Source: Tersicoccus solisilvae
GTDB lineage: Bacteria > Actinomycetota > Actinomycetes > Actinomycetales > Micrococcaceae
DNA: 64,000 nucleotides
Reading direction: 5' to 3'
NCBI RefSeq assembly: GCF_014643255.1
Contig: NZ_BMJI01000014.1
Location: 1-64,000 of the forward strand
Position 1 is the stretch's first letter. Every line of letters begins with the position of its first letter. Below are positions 35,043 to 43,678 of the stretch, piece after piece. Made by a program: the position numbers and the translations under genes. Below the pieces are notes generated by a model. That model did no database searches and was not told the DNA's origin. It saw only the letters and a program-made list of their open reading frames with translations.

Positions 35043-36286
35043 CGGGTGACCCCTCCCCCGTCGCCGTCCCCACCCGACGCCCCACCCGACGCCAGGTCGT
35101 CAATAGATGCTGCATCGGGCCCGGATTCCGGGGTCCGGTGTGCATCTATTGACGACCTGGCGGAGGGGGAGGGTGAAGGGGAGGCGGAGGCATGCCGGCC
35201 GGCGGCGTCGAGGACGAGTCGCGCCATCGCCCGGTCGGCGTCCCGGATGCCCAGGTCCGCGGCGGCGGCGGCCATCCCGGCGAGCCGCGCGTCGTCGTGC
35301 AGCAGCTCCGGCACGTGGGTGCCGATCCAGTCGGCCGTGAACTCGTGGTCGCGCACGATCAGCGCGGCCCCGGCGTCGACCAGGAACCTCGCGTTGAGCG
35401 CCTGTTCGCCGTTGCCGTGCGGCAGCGGGACGAACACGGCGGGCAGGCCCACGGCGGCGACCTCGTTGACGGTGCCGGCGCCGGCGCGGGCGACGAGCAG
35501 GTCGGCGGCGGCGTAGAGGTCGGCCATCCCGTCGACGTACTCGATCTGCGTGTAGTGGGACCCGGCCACGGGGATCCCGGGGGCGGACTCGGCGCGCTTG
35601 CCGCGGCCGGTCACGTGCAGGACGGTGATGCCGGCCGCCGCGAGGGCGGGCAGCGCGCTCACCAGGGCGCGATTGAGCGACGCCGCGCCGGAGGAGCCAC
35701 CGGTGACGGCGAGCAGGCGAGCGTCCGGGTCGATCCCGAACCTGGCGCGGGCGGCGGCACGGGCCCCCGATCGGTCCAGATCCGCGATGGTACGACTCAT
35801 CGGCATCCCCACCAGCCGGGCGTGCGGGAGCGCCGTCTGGGCGAAGGCGGTGCCGACGGACGCCGCGAACCGGGCACCGACGCGGTTGGCCAGGCCGGCG
35901 GTGACGTTGGCCTCGTGGATCACGATCGGCACGCGGCGGCGGCGGGCGGCGAGGTAGAGCGGGGTGCACACGTAGCCGCCGACGCCCACGACGGCGTCCG
36001 CGTGGGCGGCGTCGAGCAGGTCGCCGGCCTGCCGGACCGCCCGGGCCAGCCGGGTCGGCAGGCGGAGCAGGTCCGCGGAGAGGGAGCGCGGCAGCGGCAC
36101 CCGATCGATGGTGGCCAGCCGGTACCCGGCGGCGGGAACGAGGCGCGTCTCCATGCCGGTGGCCGTGCCGACGGCGAGCAGGTCCGCGTCGGGGCGGGCG
36201 GCGCGCAGGGCGTCGGCGATGGCCAGCAGGGGGGACACGTGCCCGGCGGTACCGCCGCCGGCCAGGACGATGCTCGGTGCGCGCAT
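35039..36286 (-). CDS. murG: UDP-GlcNAc:lipid I transferase MurG with repeat-derived C-terminal extension
   Basis: MurG adds GlcNAc to lipid I to make lipid II. The N-terminal [50 protein letters not shown] and the C-terminal [19 protein letters not shown] are all conserved. The usual protein ends near residue 358 ([10 protein letters not shown]). Here it continues for about 57 residues through a Ser/Pro stretch. It then reads across a long palindromic repeat (residues about 376-399, [20 protein letters not shown]) and ends in a Gly/Asp tail, for 415 aa in total. The stop still overlaps the murC start, so coupling was preserved. Confidence 0.96.
   Translation of the reverse strand: MRAPSIVLAGGGTAGHVSPLLAIADALRAARPDADLLAVGTATGMETRLVPAAGYRLATIDRVPLPRSLSADLLRLPTRLARAVRQAGDLLDAAHADAVVGVGGYVCTPLYLAARRRRVPIVIHEANVTAGLANRVGARFAASVGTAFAQTALPHARLVGMPMSRTIADLDRSGARAAARARFGIDPDARLLAVTGGSSGAASLNRALVSALPALAAAGITVLHVTGRGKRAESAPGIPVAGSHYTQIEYVDGMADLYAAADLLVARAGAGTVNEVAAVGLPAVFVPLPHGNGEQALNARFLVDAGAALIVRDHEFTADWIGTHVPELLHDDARLAGMAAAAADLGIRDADRAMARLVLDAAGRHASASPSPSPSARSSIDAHRTPESGPDAASIDDLASGGASGGDGDGGGVTR
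35091..35161. repeat. Long palindromic repeat, copy 2 (inside the murG 3' end)
   Basis: Perfect 20-bp outer arms (35091-35110 and 35142-35161), GCCAGGTCGTCAATAGATGC and its complement, surround a GC-rich 31-bp centre. The outer arms equal those of copy 3. The element is translated as part of MurG. Confidence 0.9.
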
Positions 36287-37614
36287 CAGCCGCGACCCCG
36301 TCCGGTCGTTCCGGCCGGCGTGAGCAGCGGGAGGCGGGCGGACGCGGAACCGGTGACCCCGAAGCGCCGCGGCGTCGGCCGCGTGCGCGCGAAGGAGAGC
36401 ACCACGCCGATCCCGCACAGCACGACCACCAGGGACGACCCGCCGTTGGAGATGAACGGCAGCGGCACCCCGATCACGGGCAGCAGGCCCGTGACCATGG
36501 CGATGTTGACGAAGGCCTGGCCGAGGATCCAGGTCAGGATGGCGCCCGAGGTGATCCTGACGAACGGGTCGGTGTGCCGCATGATCACGCGCAGGATGGC
36601 GATCGCCAGGATGCCGAACAGGCAGAGCACGACGATGGTGCCGACCAGGCCGAGCTCCTCGCCGATGATCGAGAAGATGAAGTCGTTGTGCGCCTCGGGG
36701 ATGTAGAACCACTTCTGCCGGCTCTGGCCCAGGCCCAGGCCCCACCAGCCGCCGGACGCCAGGGCGCCCAGCCCGGCGTCGGCCTGGTCGTTGATGCCCA
36801 CGCACTGGCTGCCGCCGAGCCAGCCGGTGATCCGGCACATCCGGTTGCCGCTGCTCAGGGCGAGCGCGCCGGCGCCCACCGCGGCGATCACGCCCGCGAT
36901 GACGAAGAGCCGCTTGGGCACGCCCGCGAAGAAGAGGGTGGCGACCACGATCAACATCAGCAGCAGGGCGGTGCCGAGGTCGTGCTGGAGCACCACGAGG
37001 CCGACGATGAGGGCCGCGATCGGCAGCACCGGGATCAGGGCGTGGTGCAGCCGCCGCAGCAGAGCGCCCTTGCGGGCGAGGATCAGGGGCATCCACAGGC
37101 ACAGCGCGAACTTGGCGGCCTCGGACGGCTGAGCGGTGAACCCGCCCAGGCGCAGCCAGCTGCGGTTGTTGTTCACCTCGTAGCCCAGCGGCGTGAAGAT
37201 CGCGACGAGCAGCAGCACGGCCAGACCGATGGCGGGCCAGGCGAGCATCTTGATGTACCGCACCGGCAGCCGGCTGAGCACGAACATGCCGGTGATGCCG
37301 ACGATGCCGAACATGCCCTGCTTGAGGAACAGGGCGTAGGAGGAGCCCTCCTCGGCGATCGCCTCGACCGCGGAGGACGAGAGCACCATGAGCAGCCCGA
37401 CGGCGGTCAGCGCGAGGGCCGAGCCGAGGATGAGGTAGTAGCTGGAGTTGCCGGACCGCTGATCGCGGTCCTCGATCTTGGCCCAGATCCCGGCCACCAG
37501 GCGCAGCGCCGTGGAGCGGGGCACGTGAGCCGCTGCGGGCCGGGGGCCGGCGGGCCGGGCGGCGGCGACCGAGCCGGTGCGGGGGGCCTGGTGCCGCGGG
37601 GGCGTCATGACCAC
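36286..37614 (-). CDS. ftsW: Lipid II polymerase FtsW (SEDS family)
   Basis: FtsW is the septal peptidoglycan glycosyltransferase that works with FtsI. The protein of 442 residues has about ten membrane helices. The SEDS signatures are [38 protein letters not shown] and the [14 protein letters not shown] loop. The GTG start at 37614 lies six bases after AGGAG. The cytoplasmic N-terminus is Pro/Ala-rich. Its stop and the murG start share a base (TGATG). Confidence 0.96.
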   Translation of the reverse strand: MVMTPPRHQAPRTGSVAAARPAGPRPAAAHVPRSTALRLVAGIWAKIEDRDQRSGNSSYYLILGSALALTAVGLLMVLSSSAVEAIAEEGSSYALFLKQGMFGIVGITGMFVLSRLPVRYIKMLAWPAIGLAVLLLVAIFTPLGYEVNNNRSWLRLGGFTAQPSEAAKFALCLWMPLILARKGALLRRLHHALIPVLPIAALIVGLVVLQHDLGTALLLMLIVVATLFFAGVPKRLFVIAGVIAAVGAGALALSSGNRMCRITGWLGGSQCVGINDQADAGLGALASGGWWGLGLGQSRQKWFYIPEAHNDFIFSIIGEELGLVGTIVVLCLFGILAIAILRVIMRHTDPFVRITSGAILTWILGQAFVNIAMVTGLLPVIGVPLPFISNGGSSLVVVLCGIGVVLSFARTRPTPRRFGVTGSASARLPLLTPAGTTGRGRG

Positions 37615-37696
37615 GGAGAACTCCTGTCTGCGGGCGAGGGTGCCGGTGTCGTCGTCCCGGCCGGACGGGCCTGCATCGGCCGGACGGCCGACGACG

Positions 37697-39304
37697 TCAG
37701 ACGGCGTCGCCGGCCGCGTTCTCGCCGGTGACGAGTGCCCGCACCGCCGTGATGAAGGCGTCGCCGCGCTCGGCGTAGGAGACGAACTGGTCCATCGAGG
37801 CAGCTGCCGGCGCCATCAGCACGGTGTCCCCGTCGGTCGCCGTCGCGGCGGCGGCGGAGACCGCCCAGGCCATGACGTCGTGTCCGGTCGAGGCTCCCGT
37901 GCCGACCGGGCCGTCGGCGGGCTGCCCGGTTCCAGTCTCGCCCGAGCCGCGTTCGAGGACCGGCACATCGGGGGCGTGTCGCCCCAGCGCGGCCCGCAGG
38001 TCGGCGCTGTCGGCGCCGATCAGCACGACGGCGCGCAGCCGGTCGCGGTGGCGGCGGACCAGGTCGTCGTAGACGACGCCCTTGGACAGGCCGCCGGCGA
38101 TCCAGACAACGGGGCGGAACGCGGCCAGCGAGGCGTCGGCGGCGTGCGGGTTGGTGGCCTTCGAGTCGTTGACCCAGAGCACGCCGTCGCGGGTGGCCAC
38201 GGCCTGGATCCGGTGGGCGCCGGGCTGGTAGGCCCGCAGCCCGTCCCGCACGGCCACGGGCGGCACGCCGGCGGCGCGGGCCAGCGCGGCGGCGGCCAGG
38301 GCGTTCGCGACCTGGTGGCGCGGCACGAGGTCGCCGATGTCGGAGACGTGGGCGAGCTCGGCGGCGCTCGTGCGGCGCTCCTCGATGAACGCGCGGTCCA
38401 CGAGCAGGCCGTCGACGATGCCGAGCATGCTCAGGGCGGGGGCGCCGGTGGTGAACCCGACCGCGCGGGCGCCCTCGACGACGTCGGCCTCCTCGACCAT
38501 CCGCTCGGTCTCGGCCTGCTCGGCGTTGTACACGCAGGCGACGCGGGTGCGCTCGTACACCTTCGCCTTCGCGGCCCGGTAGGCGTCGTAGGAGCCGTGC
38601 CAGTCCACGTGGTCCTGCGCGATGTTCAGGCACACGCTGGCCAGGGGCGAGAGGCTGTGGCTGTAGTGCAGCTGGAAGCTGGAGAGCTCGACGGCCAGCA
38701 CGTCGTACTCGACGGGGTCGCGCAGGGCGTCGAGGACCGGCGTGCCGACGTTGCCGACGGCGATGGCGCGCAGCCCGGCCGCCTGCAGGATCGCCTCGGT
38801 CATCCCGACCGTGGTGGTCTTGCCGTTGGTCCCGGTGATGGCCAGCCAGACCGGGGTCTTCCGGCCGGCGCGCTCGGTCAGCCGCCACGCCAGTTCGATG
38901 TCGCCCCACACGGGCACGCCCGCCGCGGCCGCGGCGCGCAGCAGCGGGGCGGTGGGCCGCCAGCCCGGGGAGACCACGACGAGCTCGGGCTCCTCGCCGT
39001 CGATCACCGGCAGCGTGCCGGCGGCGTCCGGGCCGAGCAGGACGTCCCGGGCGCCGACGATGCGCAGCGTGTCCGCGGCCTGCCGGCTGGCGTCGGTGTC
39101 GGCGGCGTCGACGACGACGACGACGGCCCCGAGCTCGATCAGGGTGTCCGCCGCGGCGAACCCGGCGGTGCCGACGCCGGCGACGACGACGCGCAGCCCG
39201 GCCCAGTCGGCGTCCCACGAGCGCAGCGCCCCGGTCCGTGGGGAATCAGTGCGGGCGGAGTCGGTGTTCGGGGAGTCGGTCGGCGACTGGCCGGGCGTGC
39301 TCAC
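37697..39304 (-). CDS. murD: UDP-MurNAc-L-Ala--D-glutamate ligase MurD
   Basis: MurD adds D-glutamate to UDP-MurNAc-L-Ala. Visible are the N-terminal VVVAGVGTAGFAAADTL, the ATP loop ITGTNGKTTTVGM, the NIAQDHVDWHGSY block and VLWVNDSKATNPHA. At 535 aa it is longer than the E. coli enzyme because of a 30-residue Thr/Ser/Asp N-terminal tail and an insert near 455-475 (GSGETGTGQPADGPVGTGAS). The GTG start overlaps the mraY stop (GTGA). Confidence 0.96.
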   Translation of the reverse strand: MSTPGQSPTDSPNTDSARTDSPRTGALRSWDADWAGLRVVVAGVGTAGFAAADTLIELGAVVVVVDAADTDASRQAADTLRIVGARDVLLGPDAAGTLPVIDGEEPELVVVSPGWRPTAPLLRAAAAAGVPVWGDIELAWRLTERAGRKTPVWLAITGTNGKTTTVGMTEAILQAAGLRAIAVGNVGTPVLDALRDPVEYDVLAVELSSFQLHYSHSLSPLASVCLNIAQDHVDWHGSYDAYRAAKAKVYERTRVACVYNAEQAETERMVEEADVVEGARAVGFTTGAPALSMLGIVDGLLVDRAFIEERRTSAAELAHVSDIGDLVPRHQVANALAAAALARAAGVPPVAVRDGLRAYQPGAHRIQAVATRDGVLWVNDSKATNPHAADASLAAFRPVVWIAGGLSKGVVYDDLVRRHRDRLRAVVLIGADSADLRAALGRHAPDVPVLERGSGETGTGQPADGPVGTGASTGHDVMAWAVSAAAATATDGDTVLMAPAAASMDQFVSYAERGDAFITAVRALVTGENAAGDAV

Positions 39305-40407
39305 GCCAGCGCCACCCATTCGGCGTAGAAGATGCCGACGGCCACCGCGACGCACAGCCCGCAGATGATCCAGAACCGGACCACCACCGTCACCTCGGCC
39401 CAGCCCTTGAGCTCGAAGTGGTGCTGCAGCGGGGCCATCTTGAACAGCCGTCTGCCGCGGGTCAGCTTGAAGAAGCCGACCTGCAGGATGACGGAGAGGG
39501 AGATGATGACGAACAGGCCGGCGAGCACGATGAGCAGCAGCTCGGTGCGGGAGAGCACCGCGAACGCCGCGACCGCGCCACCGAGCGCCAGCGAGCCCGT
39601 GTCGCCCATGAAGATCTTGGCCGGGGAGGTGTTCCACCAGAGGAAGCCGACGAGGGCGCCGATCAGGGCCGCGGCAAGCATGGCGAGGTCCAGCGGGTCC
39701 CGCACCGTGTAGCAGGCGCCGTGGGCGATGCGCGGGGACGCACAGTTCTGGTTGTACTGCCAGAAGCCCATCACCAGGTAGCCGCTGAACACCATGATGG
39801 AGGCGCCCGCGGCGAGCCCGTCGAGCCCGTCGGTCAGGTTCACCCCGTTCGTGGTCGCCGTGACGATGAGGTTCGCCCAGACCACGAAGAGCACGACGCC
39901 GAGCGCGGGCCCCGCGAACGCGAGGTTGAACGGCGTGTCCCGGACGAAGGAGATCGCCGTCGACGCCGGCGTGACCCCGTTGGCGTCGGGGAAGCCGAGG
40001 GCCATCACGGCGAAGACGATGCCGATCACGCCCTGCAGGATCAGCTTGGCGGCGGCGGTCAGGCCGAGGCTGCGCTGCTTGGAGATCTTCAGGGCGTCGT
40101 CGAGGAACCCGACCCCGCCCATGGCGCACATGAGGAACAGCAGCAGGGCGCCGGAGATCGTCGGCCCCTCGGTGCGCGGGTTGAGCAGGAAGACGATGAG
40201 ATGCGAGAGCAGGTAGCTGACCAGCACGGCGGCGACGACGACGGTGCCCCCCATGGTCGGGGTGCCGCGCTTGGTGTGGTGCGACGTGGGCCCGTCGTCA
40301 CGGATGAACTGGCCGTAGCCGCGCTTCACGAGCAGGCGGATGAAGAGCGGCGTGCCGACCAGCGAGAAGAGCAGGGCCAGGCCACCGCTGAGGATGAGGG
40401 CGATCAC
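39301..40407 (-). CDS. mraY: Phospho-MurNAc-pentapeptide transferase MraY
   Basis: MraY makes lipid I on the inner face of the membrane. It has 368 aa, ten helices and the hallmark motifs HHTKRGTPTMGG, FLDDALKISKQRSLGL, NLTDGLDGLAAG and FMGDTGSLALGG. The last two carry catalytic aspartates. ATGs further upstream would run into murF, so the GTG at 40407, overlapping the murF stop (GTGA), is the start. Confidence 0.97.
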   Translation of the reverse strand: MIALILSGGLALLFSLVGTPLFIRLLVKRGYGQFIRDDGPTSHHTKRGTPTMGGTVVVAAVLVSYLLSHLIVFLLNPRTEGPTISGALLLFLMCAMGGVGFLDDALKISKQRSLGLTAAAKLILQGVIGIVFAVMALGFPDANGVTPASTAISFVRDTPFNLAFAGPALGVVLFVVWANLIVTATTNGVNLTDGLDGLAAGASIMVFSGYLVMGFWQYNQNCASPRIAHGACYTVRDPLDLAMLAAALIGALVGFLWWNTSPAKIFMGDTGSLALGGAVAAFAVLSRTELLLIVLAGLFVIISLSVILQVGFFKLTRGRRLFKMAPLQHHFELKGWAEVTVVVRFWIICGLCVAVAVGIFYAEWVALA

Positions 40408-41912
40408 GGTGCGGGGACCTCCGGGGCGGCGGGCCCCTCGTCCGTGTCCTGGCTGCTCATCGGCCCCCATGCTATCCGATCGCCCAGGTGCCGCAGCCCG
40501 GCCCCGTTGGACGACTTGACGAGCACGATGTCGCCGGGCCGCAGGCGGTCCGCGAGCACCGCCTCGGCCGCGGCGACGTCGGGCACCCACTGGGACTCGT
40601 CGCCCCAGGAACCCTCCATCACGGCGCCGGTGTGCATCGCCCGCGCGCCCTCCCCCACGACGACGAGCTGGGCGATGTTCAGCCGCACCGCGGCCCGGCC
40701 GACGGCGTCGTGCTCGGCGATGGAGTCCTCCCCCAGCTCGAGCATGGCGCCCAGCACGGCCCAGGTGCGCCGCCCGGAGTCGGCGCCGAGGGCCGCGAGC
40801 GTGCGCAGCGCGGCCCGCATGGAGTCGGGGTTGGCGTTGTACGCGTCGTTGATGACGGTGACGCCGTCCGCCCGGTCCGTGCGCTCCATCCGCCAGCGGC
40901 TGACGGCGCCGCTGCTGGTCAGGACGGCGGCGATGTCGGCGCCGGGGACGCCGGCGGCGTGGGCGAGGGCTGCCGAGGCGAGCAGGTTGCCGATGTGGTG
41001 GATGCCGATGAGGCGGCTGCGGACCTCGTGCTCGCTCGCCGCGCCGGCGGGTCCGGCCGGCAGGTGCAGGGTGAAGACGGGGTGGCCGTCGGCGTCGGTG
41101 TGCAGATCGGTCGCGCGGACGGCGGACGCCGCCTCCGGCAGCTCCCCTGCGTGCGGGTCGGCGGTGAACCAGAGGATGGCCGCGCCGGTGCGCTGCGCCA
41201 TCGACCGGACCCGCTCGTCGTCGTGGTTGAGCACCGCGGTGCCGGCCGCGGGCAGCGCCTCGACCAGCTCACCCTTGGTGGCGACGATGTTCTCGACGGA
41301 GCCGAACTCCCCCAGGTGGGCGGTGCCGACCATGAGCACCGCGCCGAGGTCGGGCCGGACCAGGTCGGCGAGATAGGCGATGTTGCCCCGCTGGGTGGCC
41401 CCCATCTCGATCACGAGGTACCGGGTGCCGGGGCCGGCGGTGAACACGGTCAGGGGCACCCCGACCTCGCCGTTGTAGGAGCCGATCGGCCCGACCGTGG
41501 GGCCGAGCGTGGCCAGCAGGGCCATGGTCAGGTCCTTGGTCGTGGTCTTGCCGGCGGAGCCGGTGATGCCGACGACGGTGAGGGGGCCGGCGGCCCGCAG
41601 CCGGGCGACGTGGTCGGCGGCGAGCGCGCCCATGGCGACCACCGCGTCGGGCACGACGACGGCGGGGTGCGGCCGGCCGGCGTCGTCGGTGGTCTCGCGC
41701 TCGGCGAGGACGAGGGTCGCGCCCGCGGTGCGGGCGGCGGGGATGAAGTCGTGCCCGTCGGCCACCTCCCCGGGTTTGGCGACGAACAGGGTGCCGTCGG
41801 TGACCTCGCGGGAGTCGGTGGCGACGCTCGTGATCACCGTCGCCGGATCGGTGCCGGGGCTGAGCGTGCCGCCGGTGATCGCGGCGATCTGCGACGCCGT
41901 GAGGTCCATCAT
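40404..41912 (-). CDS. murF: UDP-MurNAc-tripeptide--D-Ala-D-Ala ligase MurF
   Basis: MurF adds the D-Ala-D-Ala dipeptide to complete the UDP-MurNAc-pentapeptide. The 502-aa protein starts MMDLTASQIAAITGG. The ATP loop GITGSAGKTTTKDL (about residues 115-128) is intact, with NHDDERVRSMAQR and VINDAYNANPDSM as further family blocks. It overlaps murE (ATGA) and mraY (GTGA), so it is coupled on both sides. Confidence 0.97.
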   Translation of the reverse strand: MMDLTASQIAAITGGTLSPGTDPATVITSVATDSREVTDGTLFVAKPGEVADGHDFIPAARTAGATLVLAERETTDDAGRPHPAVVVPDAVVAMGALAADHVARLRAAGPLTVVGITGSAGKTTTKDLTMALLATLGPTVGPIGSYNGEVGVPLTVFTAGPGTRYLVIEMGATQRGNIAYLADLVRPDLGAVLMVGTAHLGEFGSVENIVATKGELVEALPAAGTAVLNHDDERVRSMAQRTGAAILWFTADPHAGELPEAASAVRATDLHTDADGHPVFTLHLPAGPAGAASEHEVRSRLIGIHHIGNLLASAALAHAAGVPGADIAAVLTSSGAVSRWRMERTDRADGVTVINDAYNANPDSMRAALRTLAALGADSGRRTWAVLGAMLELGEDSIAEHDAVGRAAVRLNIAQLVVVGEGARAMHTGAVMEGSWGDESQWVPDVAAAEAVLADRLRPGDIVLVKSSNGAGLRHLGDRIAWGPMSSQDTDEGPAAPEVPAP

Positions 41913-43654
41913 GCTTCTGTCGTGCCTTCCTCGTGGTGACGGGCGTCCTGGGGATCGGGATCGGCTCCGTCGGCCGGGCCGTGGACCGGGTGACCGGTCT
42001 CGCGCAGGGCCGCGGCCAGTTCCTGCCGGTCGTCCAGCGGCAGGTTCACGCCCTTGACCTCCTGCCACACCTCGTGCCCGCGCCCGGCCACGAGGATGCT
42101 GTCCCGCGGGCCGGCCAGGGCCACCGCCCGGCGGATCGCCTCGGCCCGGGGGTGCACCTCCTCGACGACGGTGGCCCGTCCCCCGTCGTGCACGGCCCGG
42201 TGCACGCCGGCCAGGACGGCGGCGCGGATGGGCGCGGGATCCTCGTCGTGCGGGTCGTCGTCGGTGACGATGACGACGTCCGCCATCCGAGCGGCGATCT
42301 CCCCCATCAGCGGCCGCTTGGTGGCGTCCCGGTCACCGGTGGCACCGAAGACGATCAGCTGCCGGCCGTCGCCGTCCGGGCGCGTGGCCTCCAGCGCGCG
42401 AACCAGGGCGTCGGGGTTGTGGGCGAAGTCCACGATAGCGTGCGGCGCGGTGCCGATGACCTGCATGCGCCCCGGGACCGGCGGGGTGAGCACGTCCGGC
42501 CGGTCCAGCAGGCCCTGCAGCACGTCCAGGTCCAGCCCGCCGGCGTGCACCATGAGCACCGCCAGGGCCGCATTGGCCACGTTGAAGCCGCCGGGCAGGC
42601 CGGTGCGGGCGTGCAGGTGTGCGCCGTCGGGGCCGGAGAGGGTGAACCGGTGGCCGAGGCCGTCGCGGCGCGGGTCGACGACCCGCCAGACGGCGCCCGG
42701 CAGGTCGGCGTCCGGTCGATCGGCGTCGTCGACCAGCAGGGTGGTCAGCGCGTCGGCACCCAGCCGGCCGGCGGCGTGCGCGGCCATCGCGCGGCCCCAG
42801 TCGCCGTCGGCGAGCACGACCGCCCGCCTGGTGTGCTCCGGGGTGAACAGCTGCGCCTTCGCGGCGAAGTACTCGGCCATGCTGCCGTGCAGGTCCAGGT
42901 GGTCCTGCGTCAGGTTGGTGAAGCCGGCGACGTCGAACCGGACGCCGTCCACGCGGTGGTAGGAGAGCGCGTGGGAGGACACCTCCATGGCCGCCGCCCC
43001 CACGCCGTGCTCCCGCATCAGCGCCAGCAGGGAGTGCACCTGGGGCGCCTCCGGGGTGGTGAGCACCGACGGGATCGGGGTGCGGCCGGCGAGGATCTCG
43101 ATGGTCCCGATCAGGCCCGTGGTCACCCCCGCCGCCTCGAGCAGCGCGTTGATCACGTAGGTGGTGGTGGTCTTGCCGTTCGTGCCGGTGACGGCGTACA
43201 GCGCGAGCGGCGGGTCCGTCGGCGCCGGACCGAAGACGCGCTGCGCGAGCGGGCCGACGACGGTGCGCGGGGCGGGGTGCAGCAGCACCGGCACCGGGAC
43301 ACCGCTGCGGTCCGTCCCCGCGCCGACGAGCGCGGCGCCGGCGGCGTCGGTGAGTACGGCCACGCCGCCGGCCTCGAGCGCGGCGGCGGCGAACTCCGCG
43401 CCGTGCCGGTGGGCCCCGGGCAGGGCCGCGTACAGGTCGCCGGGCAGGGTCTGCGCGGTGTTCAGGCTGACGCCGGTGACGGCGGGGTCCTCCGTCGCCC
43501 CGGGGCCGGGCCACGCCGCTCCGTCGGTGGTGGTCGCCCCGATCAGCGCGCCGAGCTCGGAGAGCGGCACGGGCCGGGGCCGGGTCGGGCGCAGCGCCGC
43601 CGCGCCGGACGTTCCGCGGGCAGCGTCGTCGGAGGCGGAATGATCAGTAGGCAT
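41909..43654 (-). CDS. murE: UDP-MurNAc-L-Ala-D-Glu ligase MurE, probably L-lysine-adding
   Basis: MurE adds the third stem-peptide residue. It has 581 aa with GTNGKTTTTYVINAL, the FTNLTQDHLDLHGSM block and GATGDRDATKRPLMG. The position that reads DNPR in meso-diaminopimelate enzymes is here DDDPHDEDP (about residues 465-473), without the arginine that contacts the diaminopimelate carboxylate. I infer a lysine-type cell wall. I prefer the ATG at 43654: TACGGT lies seven bases before it, suggesting an extra leaderless promoter in the 24-base gap after ftsI. A GTG three codons earlier is an alternative. Confidence 0.95.
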   Translation of the reverse strand: MPTDHSASDDAARGTSGAAALRPTRPRPVPLSELGALIGATTTDGAAWPGPGATEDPAVTGVSLNTAQTLPGDLYAALPGAHRHGAEFAAAALEAGGVAVLTDAAGAALVGAGTDRSGVPVPVLLHPAPRTVVGPLAQRVFGPAPTDPPLALYAVTGTNGKTTTTYVINALLEAAGVTTGLIGTIEILAGRTPIPSVLTTPEAPQVHSLLALMREHGVGAAAMEVSSHALSYHRVDGVRFDVAGFTNLTQDHLDLHGSMAEYFAAKAQLFTPEHTRRAVVLADGDWGRAMAAHAAGRLGADALTTLLVDDADRPDADLPGAVWRVVDPRRDGLGHRFTLSGPDGAHLHARTGLPGGFNVANAALAVLMVHAGGLDLDVLQGLLDRPDVLTPPVPGRMQVIGTAPHAIVDFAHNPDALVRALEATRPDGDGRQLIVFGATGDRDATKRPLMGEIAARMADVVIVTDDDPHDEDPAPIRAAVLAGVHRAVHDGGRATVVEEVHPRAEAIRRAVALAGPRDSILVAGRGHEVWQEVKGVNLPLDDRQELAAALRETGHPVHGPADGADPDPQDARHHEEGTTEA

Positions 43655-43661
43655 CCTGTCC

Positions 43662-43667
43662 ACCGTA
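43662..43667 (-). promoter_or_regulatory. murE: Possible internal -10 (TACGGT) before murE
   Basis: TACGGT on the minus strand is followed by seven bases and the murE ATG. The gap after ftsI is only 24 bases and has no clear ribosome binding site. Confidence 0.35.
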
Positions 43668-43678
43668 GCGTGTCCCCG

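Noticed and set aside
35100-35161. Repeat copy 2 as a simple transcription terminator
   Set aside because: It lies inside the murG coding region and just before the coupled murC start, where termination would cut off essential genes; the sequence similarity to copies 1 and 3 points to a repeat family.
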